A stretch of DNA of 64,000 nucleotides from NCBI GenBank assembly GCA_946811695.1, contig OX328125.1, positions 101,542,533 through 101,606,532 of the forward strand, in the 5' to 3' direction. A program made the translations under genes and the position numbers. The DNA comes from Gonocerus acuteangulatus. Lineage: Eukaryota; Arthropoda; Insecta; Hemiptera; Coreidae. The notes under the pieces were generated by a model that saw only the letters and a program-made list of their open reading frames with translations, was not told where the DNA came from and searched no databases. Positions 54,371-64,000 of the stretch are shown here, in pieces. Each line of letters starts with the position of its first letter. The stretch's first letter is position 1.

Positions 54371-55856
54371 TGGAACGCGGGTAACCTAACAAAATCAATC
54401 CCAAGGCCATAATCGTAACAGTGGACGAGGAAAATGGCAAAAAAGGATTTTTGGTGAATATATCTTGAAAACGGTTGGGACTTTTATGTTTCGAAATTTT
54501 GTCAACTCAAATGATTTTTAGAAGCTGTTTTGTTTTGATATTTTCTAATGTGAACACGTACATGAATTATATCTCGAAGAAGGGCGAGATTTTAGGCGCC
54601 ACAATGCGCAGTAAACTAACAGTAGCCAACCCTAAACATATCTTCCTTAAGCAAAAATATATCAAAAACATATTTCTCATTTACTTGCCGTTTTCTACAG
54701 AAATATTCATTTTAATAGTGAAAAAACTCAACAATTTATTAAAAATTGGTGGAAACAAAACCAACACTTTCGAATTTTAAGCACCGATTAAAATGGCATA
54801 ATGATTGCTTATCATGTAAAATTGCTAAGCTTTTGAAGGGTCACCTTCCGCTTATCACGATTTCTTAATGGTTTTCGAGATATTTAAGAAAATATACGAA
54901 AATCTCAAAACTTCTATGTCAATACCATGGTTTGTTTTCTAATACTTCCTTTTAAAAAAAGGGAGAAAAAAAAATACTATAATTTTTGAGCCCAAGAAAT
55001 CGTCCTCCTCCACGACGCTCCTATACTGCGCCATTTTCGTGATGTATGAGTTCTGAAACGTCATAATCCTATTGAGCGAGGGAGAAAACGCGCTAAAAGG
55101 TTGAGAAAGCGTGGTAACCGGAAGTTGACCATTCACAATGCCTAGTAATCAAAAGTATCGTCCGGAAATTTCAAAAAGACCACGTAAGCAGGAATTTGTA
55201 TTCTTTTCTTTCCAAATCGCACAATTCTGCGGTTTTTTTTCTTTACACATTATAGTTTATTACTCGTTATGCTGTCTCACATTCTAATATCACAGTTCAT
55301 GAATGACGTCATACTTGTGGAATTTTATACAAGAAATCTGCTTTATTACATTCCATAAGTCAATACACAGATAATTCATGTTCATGATAAGAATTAAGAA
55401 ATAAGAAGCCATTGAGAAATGGTAGAACCCAAAGAGGATATATTCAAAGAGGACATAGAGAAGAAAGGAGATAATCCTACTCTTTGGTGTTGTGACGTCA
55501 TACACGTTCTTATCATTATTCTATTGATTTATATCAAAGAGCCTCCTTGGCGAGACTCTTTGTAAACACACTACCTTTCTAATCTCCTTGGCTAGGCAAT
55601 AGCACTCCAAGAGCATCTGCTTCAATTCACATAGTGCCATTAGGAAAATTAATAAGAATTTACTCAAGGTGTTTCTATTTATACATGACATTAAAGGTCT
55701 GTGGATGAAGGAGGACAATACTTTAGTTATTATCTTAATCAATGATATTTTCTTTATAACATAAACATTTGCAATATTGTTGATTTTCATAATCTTTACT
55801 AAAATTCTTATATTTAATGTGTTAAATAAAAAGAAATACTTCTGTTTGTCAATCAC
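54371..55856. other. No gene; HLE-related fragments
   Basis: 54420-55100 has HLE-B-like phrases (ATATCTTGAAAACGGTTGGG; GAGTTCTGAAACGTCATAAT; GGGAGAAAACGCGCTAAAAG). GCGCCACAATGCGCAGTAAA at 54595 matches 29578-29600. 55101-55856 is AT-rich without recognised content. Confidence 0.4.
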
Positions 55857-56110
55857 TTGTATCGCTTACTTGTAAGCTACTTCTTCAGGAGCCATGCAAC
55901 CCTTGGATGCTCAATGGGTTCGGATCCTTATCTTTTTCCAAGTTTTTCATTTAACCTTCCAGTAGTGGCGCCCCTATTTGGGACATCCATAGTGGCACTA
56001 CACCTCACCCTCACCCCTAGAGCCCGCCAAAACGCGGCTGCCAACCGTGCTCCGAAAAATAAAAAAAGTATGCACCTCTCAGGTGCGCGCCACTACCGCG
56101 TACTATATGT

Positions 56111-56163
<53 letters not shown>
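55857..56163. other. GC-richer unassigned repeat and (TA)n
   Basis: AGTGGCGCCCCTATTTGGGA, GCCAAAACGCGGCTGCCAAC, CTCAGGTGCGCGCCACTACC, then (TA)n 56114-56163. It resembles a retroposon body but no family is recognised. Confidence 0.3.
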
Positions 56164-57088
56164 AAATATACAAAAAGTTCAAAACACTGAACCAAACAAT
56201 CTTCGGTGGCCGCATCTCCTTGGTAGGGATTGGATAAGCCATCCATCCTACTACGAAGAGACTTTTATTAGATTTGTTGTAATTCATAAAAAAATCTGTT
56301 TCTCCTTGGTGTACCATCTAAATACACAATAAATGAACGTTAAATGTACTTGGATTAAGATAAGACAAGTGGACTTCGGCCGTATGACGGCAACGTCTGC
56401 ACATTACTCTGCCCAATGGACTGACAATTATTTTAAAGTTAAAAATATCCGCCCTCATGGCAGAAACACTGCAGATTTATTTGTGAAATCAACCTGACCT
56501 CTTCCTCTAATTTATTCTTAATTTTTTATATAAATATTTTTTTTTTGATAAAATATATGTATATTTTATATATCAGTAGGCCTTTAACAGATCGTTCAAT
56601 TTATCTACGAATTCTAGTCCTAGAGGATCAGCATTAACCACAAGATAAGCGTATTTCCTTTAGCCTCTTAATATCATCTACATAGCAACAACGAGCTGGT
56701 TTCTAGTCAGCTGTTACAAACTACAAGCATGCGCTCTCAGAAAAGTCAGCTTACTTCAACCCGCGCTTACAGTGCTTAACAAGCGAAGATTTCCAAATAG
56801 AAGCATCATATCGGCGAGTCCTTCAAATATAGAAATCGTTTCCTGTTAGTTTATGTATGAGATCTGTGATTATACCGACAGCCCGTATTATCAGTGGTTG
56901 CGTGGTACGTATGTCCATTCATCCAGAGGCGCCCACCTCCCATTCATATGCTGAAAAGACAATAATTAAGATTTCACGCTCTCGCTCATTCAATTATGAA
57001 CAATGGAAAGGACAAATTATCACGTTTTCATGAGACTAATATGTTGTTCTTACAATTTCGTGGGTTAGTGTTATCAGTTACACGCCAT
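56164..57088. other. No gene recognised
   Basis: AT-rich; nothing supported. Confidence 0.35.
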
Positions 57089-57104
57089 GACTTAGCATGT
57101 TTTT

Positions 57105-57285
57105 TTCTTGTTTTTTTTTACGGCGCATCTACATCTAGGCCCTCAGCGCCGACATCCAGGGTGCAGCGAGGAATTTTACCAGCGAGCCGTGGGATGATAA
57201 AATTCCTGCTGGAGGTTGGGAATCGAACCCACCATCTCCCGCTTATGAATCCAAGGCGCTAGCCATTAGACCACAGGAGACCCCC
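57105..57285 (-). mobile_element. SINE-A with 15-bp target duplication
   Basis: Minus SINE-A with B box GGTTCGATTCC at ~57220 and tail GGCGCTGAGGGCCTAGATGT. The A-tail is short and interrupted (CTTG). Flanks GACTTAGCATGTTTT (57089-) and GACTTAGAATGTTTT (57286-57300) are the duplicated target with one mismatch. Confidence 0.9.
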
Positions 57286-57355
57286 GACTTAGAATGTTTT
57301 CACAATAATTGTATCAGCTGTGAATGGGAAAGATTATAATAAACACTCTTGAGCT

Positions 57356-57545
57356 CTGGTGTGTATAAAGTGTCTGACAGACACGAGGGAAATATCAGTG
57401 AAGTATGTTGGCAGCAGTGAGCATCTAGAATCTAGGTGCTCACTGCTGCCAACATACTTGTGCATCAGGATTCTAGTTGCTAATTGTTGCCAACATACTT
57501 CACTGAAACTTCCCTCGTGTCTGTCAGACACTTTATACACACCAG
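57356..57545. repeat. Foldback with nested duplicated arms
   Basis: CTGGTGTGTATAAAGTGTCT GACAGACACGAGGGAA returns inverted at 57505-57545. Inside, GCTCACTGCTGCCAACATAC and its inverse form a second, nested pair. Confidence 0.85.
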
Positions 57546-57946
57546 GGGTTAATATTTCGCCTTCAATAATTAGATACATTTACTTCCAGAAATCGAAGCA
57601 CTACCGACACTTAAACTTGAACGCGATTTGTATAAAATGTGTTAGTCTTTCAAATGATAAAAACCAGCAGTACTCTACGGTCAAAAACGGCAGGATTTCA
57701 GGGTAGGGAGGACGGGGAAATGAATTGCGAATCTAATTCCAGAGACCTTTCCCCAATTCACAATTTTACCTGCCCCCCCCCACTCGAAATGAAATTCGTC
57801 AACCCCTAATAGAACAAGCAGTGGGAGGTCCGGATTTAAAAATAAAAACATTGATTTGGTGACCTATATATAATGAAACGATATACATTCATCATTCAGC
57901 AATCCTATATTATCATGAAGAAGGCGAAACTTCCATTTCATTTTTT
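57546..57946. other. No gene recognised
   Basis: Mixed DNA with a C-run at 57772; nothing supported. Confidence 0.35.
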
Positions 57947-58081
57947 TTAGCGTGTTTCCTCCCTCCCTTCATAGGGGAAACCCGCTTAGGTTAACCTCAT
58001 GACGAAATCCGGAGATGCCAATAAGAACATAAGTTTCAGAGCCCGTCTGTCAAGAAAGTTCCTTTAGTTCATAATGTGTTT

Positions 58082-58168
<87 letters not shown>
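57947..58168 (+). mobile_element. HLE-B left-end fragment with (TA)n
   Basis: TTTAGCGTGTTTCCTCCCTC hairpin, AACCTCATGACGAAATCCGG, GTTTCAGAGCCCG, then (TA)n 58085-58168, where another repeat takes over. Confidence 0.65.
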
Positions 58169-58171
<3 letters not shown>

Positions 58172-58755
58172 CACTTGTCTGTCTGTTTGTTTGTTCCTTA
58201 TACAAATCTACACCGTTTGACCGATTTTGACCAAACTTGGCACACAGGTAGGTCTTGATACGAGAAATCTCCAAGGCTAGGTCAAAATAGTCAAATTTCA
58301 AAATTTGGTCAAAAGGTCAAAAGTTTTGTTCAAGAAAAATTGGCTACACTGAACCATTCAGATTGTGACGGCCATTTTGAATCGACAGCCATTTTGAATA
58401 ATGTCTCAAATTTATTTTCTGATGTTCCTGATAATTAGAATAACTCGAACTCATTGATGACTTTACATAATTATATAATCATGTAATGAAGTTTATTTCA
58501 ACACTAAGGAGCGCTGGCTATTCTTTGAAAAGAGCTATCTACTCGCAGGCTCTGCTACTGGCCTCTGTCGGCTGTTAGATGAAGTTCGGTTGTGCTGGTC
58601 TCTGCCGGTATCATTATGAACTAAAACAAATTCACATCGTTTGACCGATTTTCGTAACTGGGTACAGACAACTAGGTATCAAGTAGATCTTGATACGGGG
58701 AGAGTCATAGACAGGAAGTAGGCGTAGCAAGGCACACTGGGTAACAGCTAATATA
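58169..58755 (-). repeat. Dispersed repeat, CCCGGCGTGC type
   Basis: TCACTTGTCTGTCTGTTTGT through ACACCGTTTGACCGATTTTG to TGGGTAACAGCTAATA. Opposite strand to the 53861 copy, with the same internal CTCTGTCGGCTGTTAGAT-type piece. Confidence 0.65.
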
Positions 58756-59017
58756 TATATATATATCAGTACCCTAACAAGTCACGAGGGCCCAGAGGGA
58801 CAGATACTATTGAGATAAGTGATTCACCACGATAAGTGTGGTCAGTACTATGCTCCGGTCGCCTGATCTTCCCCTTTGAAGGTCAGGGAGGCTGAATCCA
58901 ACCCGTGATCGAAGACACTAGAAGACAAAATCTTTGGTGCTTGCTCGGGATTTGAACTCATGTTCCTCCAGCATAATAGTCCAGTGATCTGTCCACCACT
59001 GAGCTAACCTCCAGTTT
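58756..59017 (-). mobile_element. SINE-B, tRNA-headed, full length
   Basis: Minus strand: AACTGGAGGTTAGCTCAGTG GTGG (A box), GAGTTCAAATCCCGAGCAAG (B box), then GTCTTCTAGTGTCTTCGATC, GGGTTGGATTCAGCCTCCCT, GGAGCATAGTACTGACCACA, GGGCCCTCGTGACTTGTTAG and a (TA)n tail. It defines the head missing from the 1606 copy. Confidence 0.85.
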
Positions 59018-59459
59018 GTTAAACATTTGGAAAATACTATATGCTTTTATTATCATCGAGAGTAGTTAAAGATGTCTCAATGAAATTGTATTAATTCGAT
59101 TTTCCACGTCAGAACCAATAAAAAGTGTTCTTGGAAGCCTATGACTGGATCAACTTTCTTCGCACAAATTTCATTCCTTAATTCATTGTATTCCTAAAGT
59201 CAATTAATTTTACATTATTCAAAATTGCTTCTTTTCAGAAGCACAAAAGCCTGTTTTATTCGCTCGCAATGTTATGTATCCTTCACTAGTCCAAATGTTA
59301 TTATCATCTCACTATATTGCTTGTATTCAGAATTCCGAATGTAAATTTCGTTGGGAATTTCCTGAGAATTTTAAAGGTCAATTCCATTTGACTTGAATAC
59401 TTTCATAATGTCAAAGGCCAAATAAAAGTTTTATTTCATTCCATAATATTTTAAATAAA
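59018..59459. other. No gene recognised
   Basis: AT-rich; nothing supported. Confidence 0.35.
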
Positions 59460-59612
59460 CGTGGGTTTCCTCTAGGGATAATGGTTTTTCTTTTTCCTTA
59501 GGAAAAAGGGATCAGCCCTATCCTGCCTAGTAAAGGGTGGTAACCTATAGATAATCTGTCCTTAAATTCTGCGTTATGTATATGAGGACGTTAAAATTTA
59601 AATAAATTTTGT
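59460..59612 (+). mobile_element. SINE-C, 5'-truncated
   Basis: GGATAATGGTTTTTCTTTTT, GGGATCAGCCCTATCCTGCC, AAAGGGTGGTAACCTATAGA, GACGTTAAAATTTAAATAAA: 3' half of SINE-C. Confidence 0.7.
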
Positions 59613-59659
59613 ATAAATACTATGATACCTACATTGCAAAACAAAGAATACTAGATTTA

Positions 59660-59919
59660 CATATCGCACTAGTATTTCTAAAGTGACACAACTAAAAAAA
59701 AATAAACACTCAACTGAAAATGTGTCACTCTTGCCTATGTAAGGGGAATAGCATCAAGACAGGAAGAGTGACACAAGTGTCCCCTGGTGTACAAGCTCTG
59801 AAGCTAGGTACGTACAGTTTTGATGGTTGATAAAGATATATTTACCATGTCTTTCGTAGTCATAACTGACAAACACCGATTTTTGAGACCTGTCACTGTA
59901 GAAATACTAGTGCGATATG
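59660..59919. mobile_element. 260-bp MITE, TTA target duplication
   Basis: TIR CATATCGCACTAGTATTTCT and exact inverse, flanked by TTA (59657-59659, 59920-59922). A nested inner hairpin GTGTCACTCTTGCC/AGGAAGAGTGACAC lies in the middle. Harbinger-like by duplication length. Confidence 0.9.
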
Positions 59920-60185
59920 TTAAATTTCTAAATGATACGTCTTGGTTCTAAAAAGAGTTTTCGAACTGGAATTACAAGAAGGTTTGCAAGTTTTCGTGGT
60001 TTACCAAACATAATTAGTGATACAACCAGTTGACAGTCTTCCGACTGCCACAAAATGCTACCTACTGTATAGCCGTATTCCCCTGTGAGATCGGATGGAC
60101 CATCACCAGATATAGCCTAAACTCTATGAGGAACAAAATCACAGTTTATTTCTAGTAATTAAAGGTCTGCTATCATAGTTGAAAT
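59920..60185. other. No gene recognised
   Basis: Mixed sequence; nothing supported. Confidence 0.35.
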
Positions 60186-60325
60186 CAGGGTTGGACAACA
60201 ATTAGCGAGCGCTAAAAGCTGATACCTCTCCGCTAATTTAGCGATACCGTAGAAACCAAGCGCTAACGATTAGCGGTTAGCGACGGCAGTGCGCTAATCG
60301 CTAATTTATTCATTAAATGTTTAAA
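60186..60325. repeat. TTAGCG/CGCTAA cluster, possible hAT terminus
   Basis: CAGGGTTGGACAACAATTAG opens a ~130-nt stretch with at least eight TTAGCG or CGCTAA motifs in both orientations. The CAGGG start and clustered subterminal repeats suggest a hAT end; no opposite end was found. Confidence 0.45.
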
Positions 60326-60369
60326 TATCGTGATAGCTAACACCTTTAGCTATAGTTACAACATTTTGT

Positions 60370-60640
60370 CATCTCAATGTTCACTTCCGGTCTGCTCTGA
60401 GCAACTTCCAGGGGCATTCTACTTCACTCCTATTCCACGTCCGCTTTAATATAGATTTCCGATCACATCAATGTCAATTTCGAATACTTCCGGTCGACTC
60501 ATGCCTATCGCTGGGTAACTCCTTTTCGATCTGGGTCACTTCTGGGCTATTTTTACCACTTCCGATTACACTTCCGGTCGCTCAAAACGGCTTCCTGGTC
60601 ACTGCTGGTTCACTTCCGGTCTATCATAAGAGCCCCGAAA
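60370..60640. repeat. Degenerate CACTTCCGGT interspersed repeat
   Basis: CACTTCCGGT-like words recur about eight times at irregular 20-50 nt spacing (e.g. 60382, 60440-60600). An old, decayed tandem array. Confidence 0.55.
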
Positions 60641-61339
60641 GCCTAGGGATGCGTCCTCAAAACCGATTTCTTTCAAATTTTGTACAATTACGTATTTTGA
60701 TGCACTAAACACGAATCCGTTAAAAAAAAAGTTCGCATTAAACTAGGAAAGAAGTTATTGAGCACTAAAGTTCACTGTTCTGGGGGTTATGAGAGCTAAT
60801 GGAAACAACTAAATTTGTCAACATGCGCATGCGCGCGTATGGAAAAGTTCGTAATAAAGAAGTTTAATTGAAATTTACCATCAATTATTTAAATTTACCA
60901 GCAGTTATTTATTCACAACCATTTTTTTTAAAATAATGAAACACTCTTCACATTTCTTGTTTCGTTCATGAAAAGTATTATAAAACATAAATACCTAAAT
61001 AATTAGCTAATGCCTTTATAATTATTAGTTCGTTCTAATTCGCGCCTGCAGCACTTTAATTGTCAACATACTCTTATTTTATTAAAAAAAAAAAAAATAG
61101 CAATAAAGTTGCAATCGTCCTAGCAACGCTTGCTGCATAGGCATGCCTGATGTATCCAACTAAAAATTCAAGCCCCTCTAAAAATACTTAAAAATTTGAA
61201 TATCAAAAAATGCCTTTCCTTGTGAGTGTTTTCAGGCTGATGGGAGTGTCCATGCAAAATTTCAACTTTTTCTGTCAAGTGGTTTGGGCTGGGCGATGAT
61301 AGGTCAGTAAGTGAGTAGTTTTTGACAAGGCACAGCAGC
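60641..61339. other. No gene recognised
   Basis: AT-rich; CATGCGCATGCGCGCG at ~60822 is alternating purine-pyrimidine. Confidence 0.35.
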
Positions 61340-61682
61340 AAAGGGGAAAATCAGGCGGCCGGAGCATAGTACTGACAACACTATCTTCCTCCGGCCAACG
61401 GCCATAGCCACGTTGAATACACCGGTTCCCGTAGATCACCGAAGTTTAGCAACGTCGGGCGTGGTCAGTACCTGAATGGGTGACCGACCACGTGCTGTTG
61501 GCATTAGAAAAGGGTGGCAACCTGTAGATAGCCCGGCGCTAATAGCCAAATAGTTGATGCGCCGTAAAAAAAAAAGAAAAAAAAAAACACTATCTTCCTA
61601 GTGTGCTGTATGGTCATGAATCAGATACTTCTACAGTACCTGTCCCTCAGGGCCCTCGTGGCCTGTTACGGGACTGACTATT

Positions 61683-61707
<25 letters not shown>
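61340..61707 (+). mobile_element. SINE-B, interrupted by a 5S-derived SINE
   Basis: GGGGAAAATCAGGCGGCCGG, GCATAGTACTGACAACACTA then, after the insertion, TGTGCTGTATGGTCATGAAT, GGGCCCTCGTGGCCTGTTAC, (TA)n 61682-61707. The same order as at 1606. Confidence 0.8.
61391..61587 (+). mobile_element. 5S rRNA-derived SINE with 13-bp target duplication
   Basis: 61394-61502 matches 5S rRNA end to end: GCCAACGGCCATAGCCACGT TGAATACACC, GATCACCGAAGTTTAGCAAC, GTGGTCAGTACCTGAATGGG TGACCG, TGCTGTTGGC. The internal control region is readable. Then AAAAGGGTGGCAACCTGTAG (as in SINE-C) and GGCGCTAATAGCC...GATGCGCCG (as in SINE-A) lead to an A-run. ACACTATCTTCCT is duplicated at 61378-61390 and 61587-61599. A retroposon, not a 5S gene: about ten residues of the 3' third are deleted. 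Confidence 0.9.
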
Positions 61708-61714
<7 letters not shown>

Positions 61715-62728
61715 CTTGTAGATGACCCACAATATCTAAATTCTTTTATATTAGGAGGCATAGGGTCGTTAAAGCAGTCTTCCTTTATTATACTAATTTA
61801 TTTAATAATAGGCCCGACATGTTTCGTGCATCTATTCTTCGCATTCAGGGGCACTTCTTGCTAGGAAGTCCTCTCGTTACCATGTACTCCCTCTGGAGTC
61901 TGGCTTAATACTGAAGTATATATATATTTAAGCTTCTAAAACCTTGTAATCTATAGCCTGCTTTGAATTCCAGATCAAAACAAGATTCGTTCTCCACTAT
62001 TTCCCATTTCATGCCGAGAGTCTAGTTAAGAGGTTGGCCTAGTCAGGTGCTGATAGTTCCAAGTAGAACAGGGCCAACTGATACAGCTACCAGCATGCTC
62101 CCGTCGAACACAATACACCTTTCCAATCATCCTTATCATAATGCCGTTTATATAATGTAGTGATAACACAGTCATCATGTTGTCATTAATGCCGCGGCCT
62201 AAACTGGCAGACCATTCATTCACCCATCCATTACTTTCACTTTTTAGAATAAACTGAATCTAAACTAAAAATTGCAACCTAAAAAAAAATACTAAAGCTA
62301 ATATTAAATCAACTAATGGATGTTAGTTGAACTAAAACCAGAACTGGGAATTGATTAAAAACTGAATTGTAGCTTTATTTTAGTTTAGTTTTAAAAAAAT
62401 AACGCGAAGTAATGTAAATCATATGTTATTTCGATAATGAAGTAAATTCTTAAAACTTATAGCACTTTTTTTCATTTTGTTTTAAATAGGCTGAAGTTCC
62501 AGTTGTAAATTGTAACCTCATTCTGTTTCTCCTTTATTGTTCATAAATAAAAACTCTTTATTTAAAAAAAAAAAATACATACATAGGTACCTATTTTTTT
62601 CACCCTTGTTCTGAATCAATGTATGCAATAAACTAATTAGTGAATTAAAAACTAAAATCATAAATTGAGGTTACTTTTGCTTAAATGAAACTAATTACCA
62701 TACTAAAAACCGATACTAAAACTAAAAA
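61708..62728. other. No gene; Penelope-type tip
   Basis: Minus 61860-61808: GGGGCACTTCTTGCT-side stem, then CCCCTGAATGCGAAGAATAG and ATGCACGAAACATGTCGGGC, a hammerhead-like tip. 62250-62720 is rich in AACTAAAA words, typical of some hAT ends; no termini could be fixed. Confidence 0.45.
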
Positions 62729-63705
62729 AAGTCCGATTCGCAGGAACTGCGTCATCTTAGCGCGGTTCCGTTCTTATCTCTAGTGTTTATGAAGGCATAG
62801 AATAGAAACAGTTATTACTTTGTTTAGATCAATAGCGAAACACCTATCCAAATGAAATCTCAAACAAACCAGTCTTGAAAGGTCTTGATTTACAATCTTA
62901 CCTGTATGGGTCAGCTATCCTATAAGTCGGACAGAAAGGCCTCCGCTCAGAGACATTTGGAAAGCCTTGGGATCTCTCTCTTTGAACGCTACATTTTTAA
63001 CAATAAATTGATCTTCTTATTTTACTTAATCTGTTTTATTGTCAAATACATTATCTGACTATAAGCAATTTAAAAATAACAAGGAATAAAACAGACAAAA
63101 AGAACAGTTAGAATAAGCGAAATCAATTACTTTAAAGTTTTAAGCACTTATTTCTCCGATTGACATCGCCTAATCAAAACTTTCCTCAGAACCATTTTTG
63201 TAGAGCATTTAGTGAGCTTTCTAATGGTCATCTTCCGTTCCCCAAGATTCTCAACCTTTTTCGAGATATTAATGAAATTATACGAAGTTCCCAAAACTTT
63301 TCATGTCTGTTAATAAAATATTTTATTCTAACCCTTCCTTAACTCCAAACGTAACCAAAATTTCAACATATTAGTTTTAATGATAGCAAAACATGCAGAA
63401 AATGTTTCAACTGAATCCCACGAGTCTAAGTACCCAAACCAAAAACGGTATTCAAAAACTATTTTTCCAATTTTCTCGAAAACGGTTAAAGCTATCGCCT
63501 TGAAAATGGTTTCATTCGTTTTCCTAGCCCAAGAAGCCTATAAAAAGAGTACTTACAAGCTTATGAACTCAAAAACGTAAACGGTTAACGAACTTGACCT
63601 TTCAAATTGGACGACTGATTTTTGTACCAAATTTCATCAAAATCGGACCATCAGGGAAGCCAGAAATGAGCGAACAGACAAATATATATATATATATATA
63701 TATAA

Positions 63706-63762
<57 letters not shown>

Positions 63763-63895
63763 AATTTGAACCACCGTTATTTTCGGTCTCTAGGTCTGAA
63801 ACGCGAAATTTTCTTGTCGGCACTTCCGGATTGTTTCATTGTATCAACCTTATAAGCGGGGTTCCTCCCTTTGGGGGAGGGAGGAACCGCGCTAA
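62729..63895 (-). mobile_element. HLE-B5, full-length, lacks the SINE
   Basis: Right end AAAGTCCGATTCGCAGGAAC, TGCGTCATCTTAGCGCGGTT; left hairpin GCGGGGTTCCTCCCTTTGGG then GGAGGGAGGAACCGCGCTAA. (TA)n 63683-63760. At the site where B1 and B2 hold a SINE it reads GGTTCCGTTCTTATCTCTAG uninterrupted. Frames at 63160-63920 are repeat shadows. Confidence 0.8.
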
Positions 63896-64000
63896 AAGAA
63901 CGACAAAAACCCGTTCATAAGAACAAAACAGACGTATTTGAAGTTTTAAGCATTTATTTCTCCGATTGACATAACCTAATCAAAAATAGTTTTAGAGTCA
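63896..64000. other. Start of another HLE-B-like block
   Basis: AAGCATTTATTTCTCCGATT GACATAACCTAATC matches the internal HLE-B block seen at 63140-63180, so a further copy continues beyond the window. Confidence 0.5.

Noticed and set aside
61394..61502. Genuine 5S rRNA gene
   Set aside because: 3' third shortened, fused to a SINE body and A-run, with target duplication; it is a retroposon.

Overview
This window is AT-rich, repeat-dominated nuclear DNA from an invertebrate, most likely an arthropod. The basis is the transposon content: Jockey/I-type LINEs, Penelope-type termini, a Helitron helicase remnant with an arthropod-style N-terminus, tRNA- and 5S-derived SINEs, and an abundant repeat resembling the DINE-1/Helentron class. 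There are no operons, Shine-Dalgarno signals or bacterial genes. I cannot name the species. Most open reading frames are artefacts of (TA)n or (GA)n tracts and of repeated non-coding DNA.

The only likely host-gene sequence is a short exon at 237-428. It encodes a charged coiled coil and stops at a good splice donor, and it resembles the N-terminal zipper of a cGMP-dependent protein kinase. If so, much of the window may be a long first intron on the + strand. I found no second exon.

Layout. 0.8-9 kb: foldback DNA, a tRNA-SINE, a 53-bp tandem array carrying a second SINE, and two full copies (A1, A2) of a ~1.26-kb repeat called HLE-A here. 9.2-13.5 kb: a decayed Jockey-type LINE (gag, endonuclease, RT with an internal deletion). 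14-18 kb: an internally deleted Helitron, a SINE, LINE tails and HLE-B copy B1. 18-26 kb: CT/GA satellites and a second LINE split by HLE-B copy B2, which carries a SINE. 26-31 kb: a SINE with perfect target duplications, an endonuclease-like LINE tail, a Penelope-like cassette and two hAT-type MITEs with perfect 8-bp duplications. 32-37 kb: HLE-A3 and a 2.5-kb DNA transposon (34040-36585) with a decayed gene of an uncharacterised family, inserted in an older HLE-A. 37-49 kb: a MITE, a 16-unit 26-bp minisatellite, HLE-A4, HLE-B fragments and LINE tails. 49-64 kb: a pogo/Tigger-like element split by HLE-B4, SINEs, a MITE with a TTA duplication, a 5S-rRNA-derived SINE with a 13-bp duplication inside another SINE, and HLE-B5.

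Most notable: (1) HLE-A and HLE-B share one architecture although their sequences differ: a left-end hairpin whose outer arm recurs inverted about 30 bp inside the right end, a terminal GCAG-nnn-CTGC hairpin, a T-run at the right tip and a (TA)n tract at a fixed internal position. (2) The 34-36.6 kb element can be delimited exactly against an empty site elsewhere in the window. (3) A SINE sits at the same site in two HLE-B copies but is absent from a third, so it was mobilised or duplicated with its host. (4) Several Penelope-like tips resemble hammerhead-ribozyme cores. All family assignments come from reading the sequence; no database was searched.
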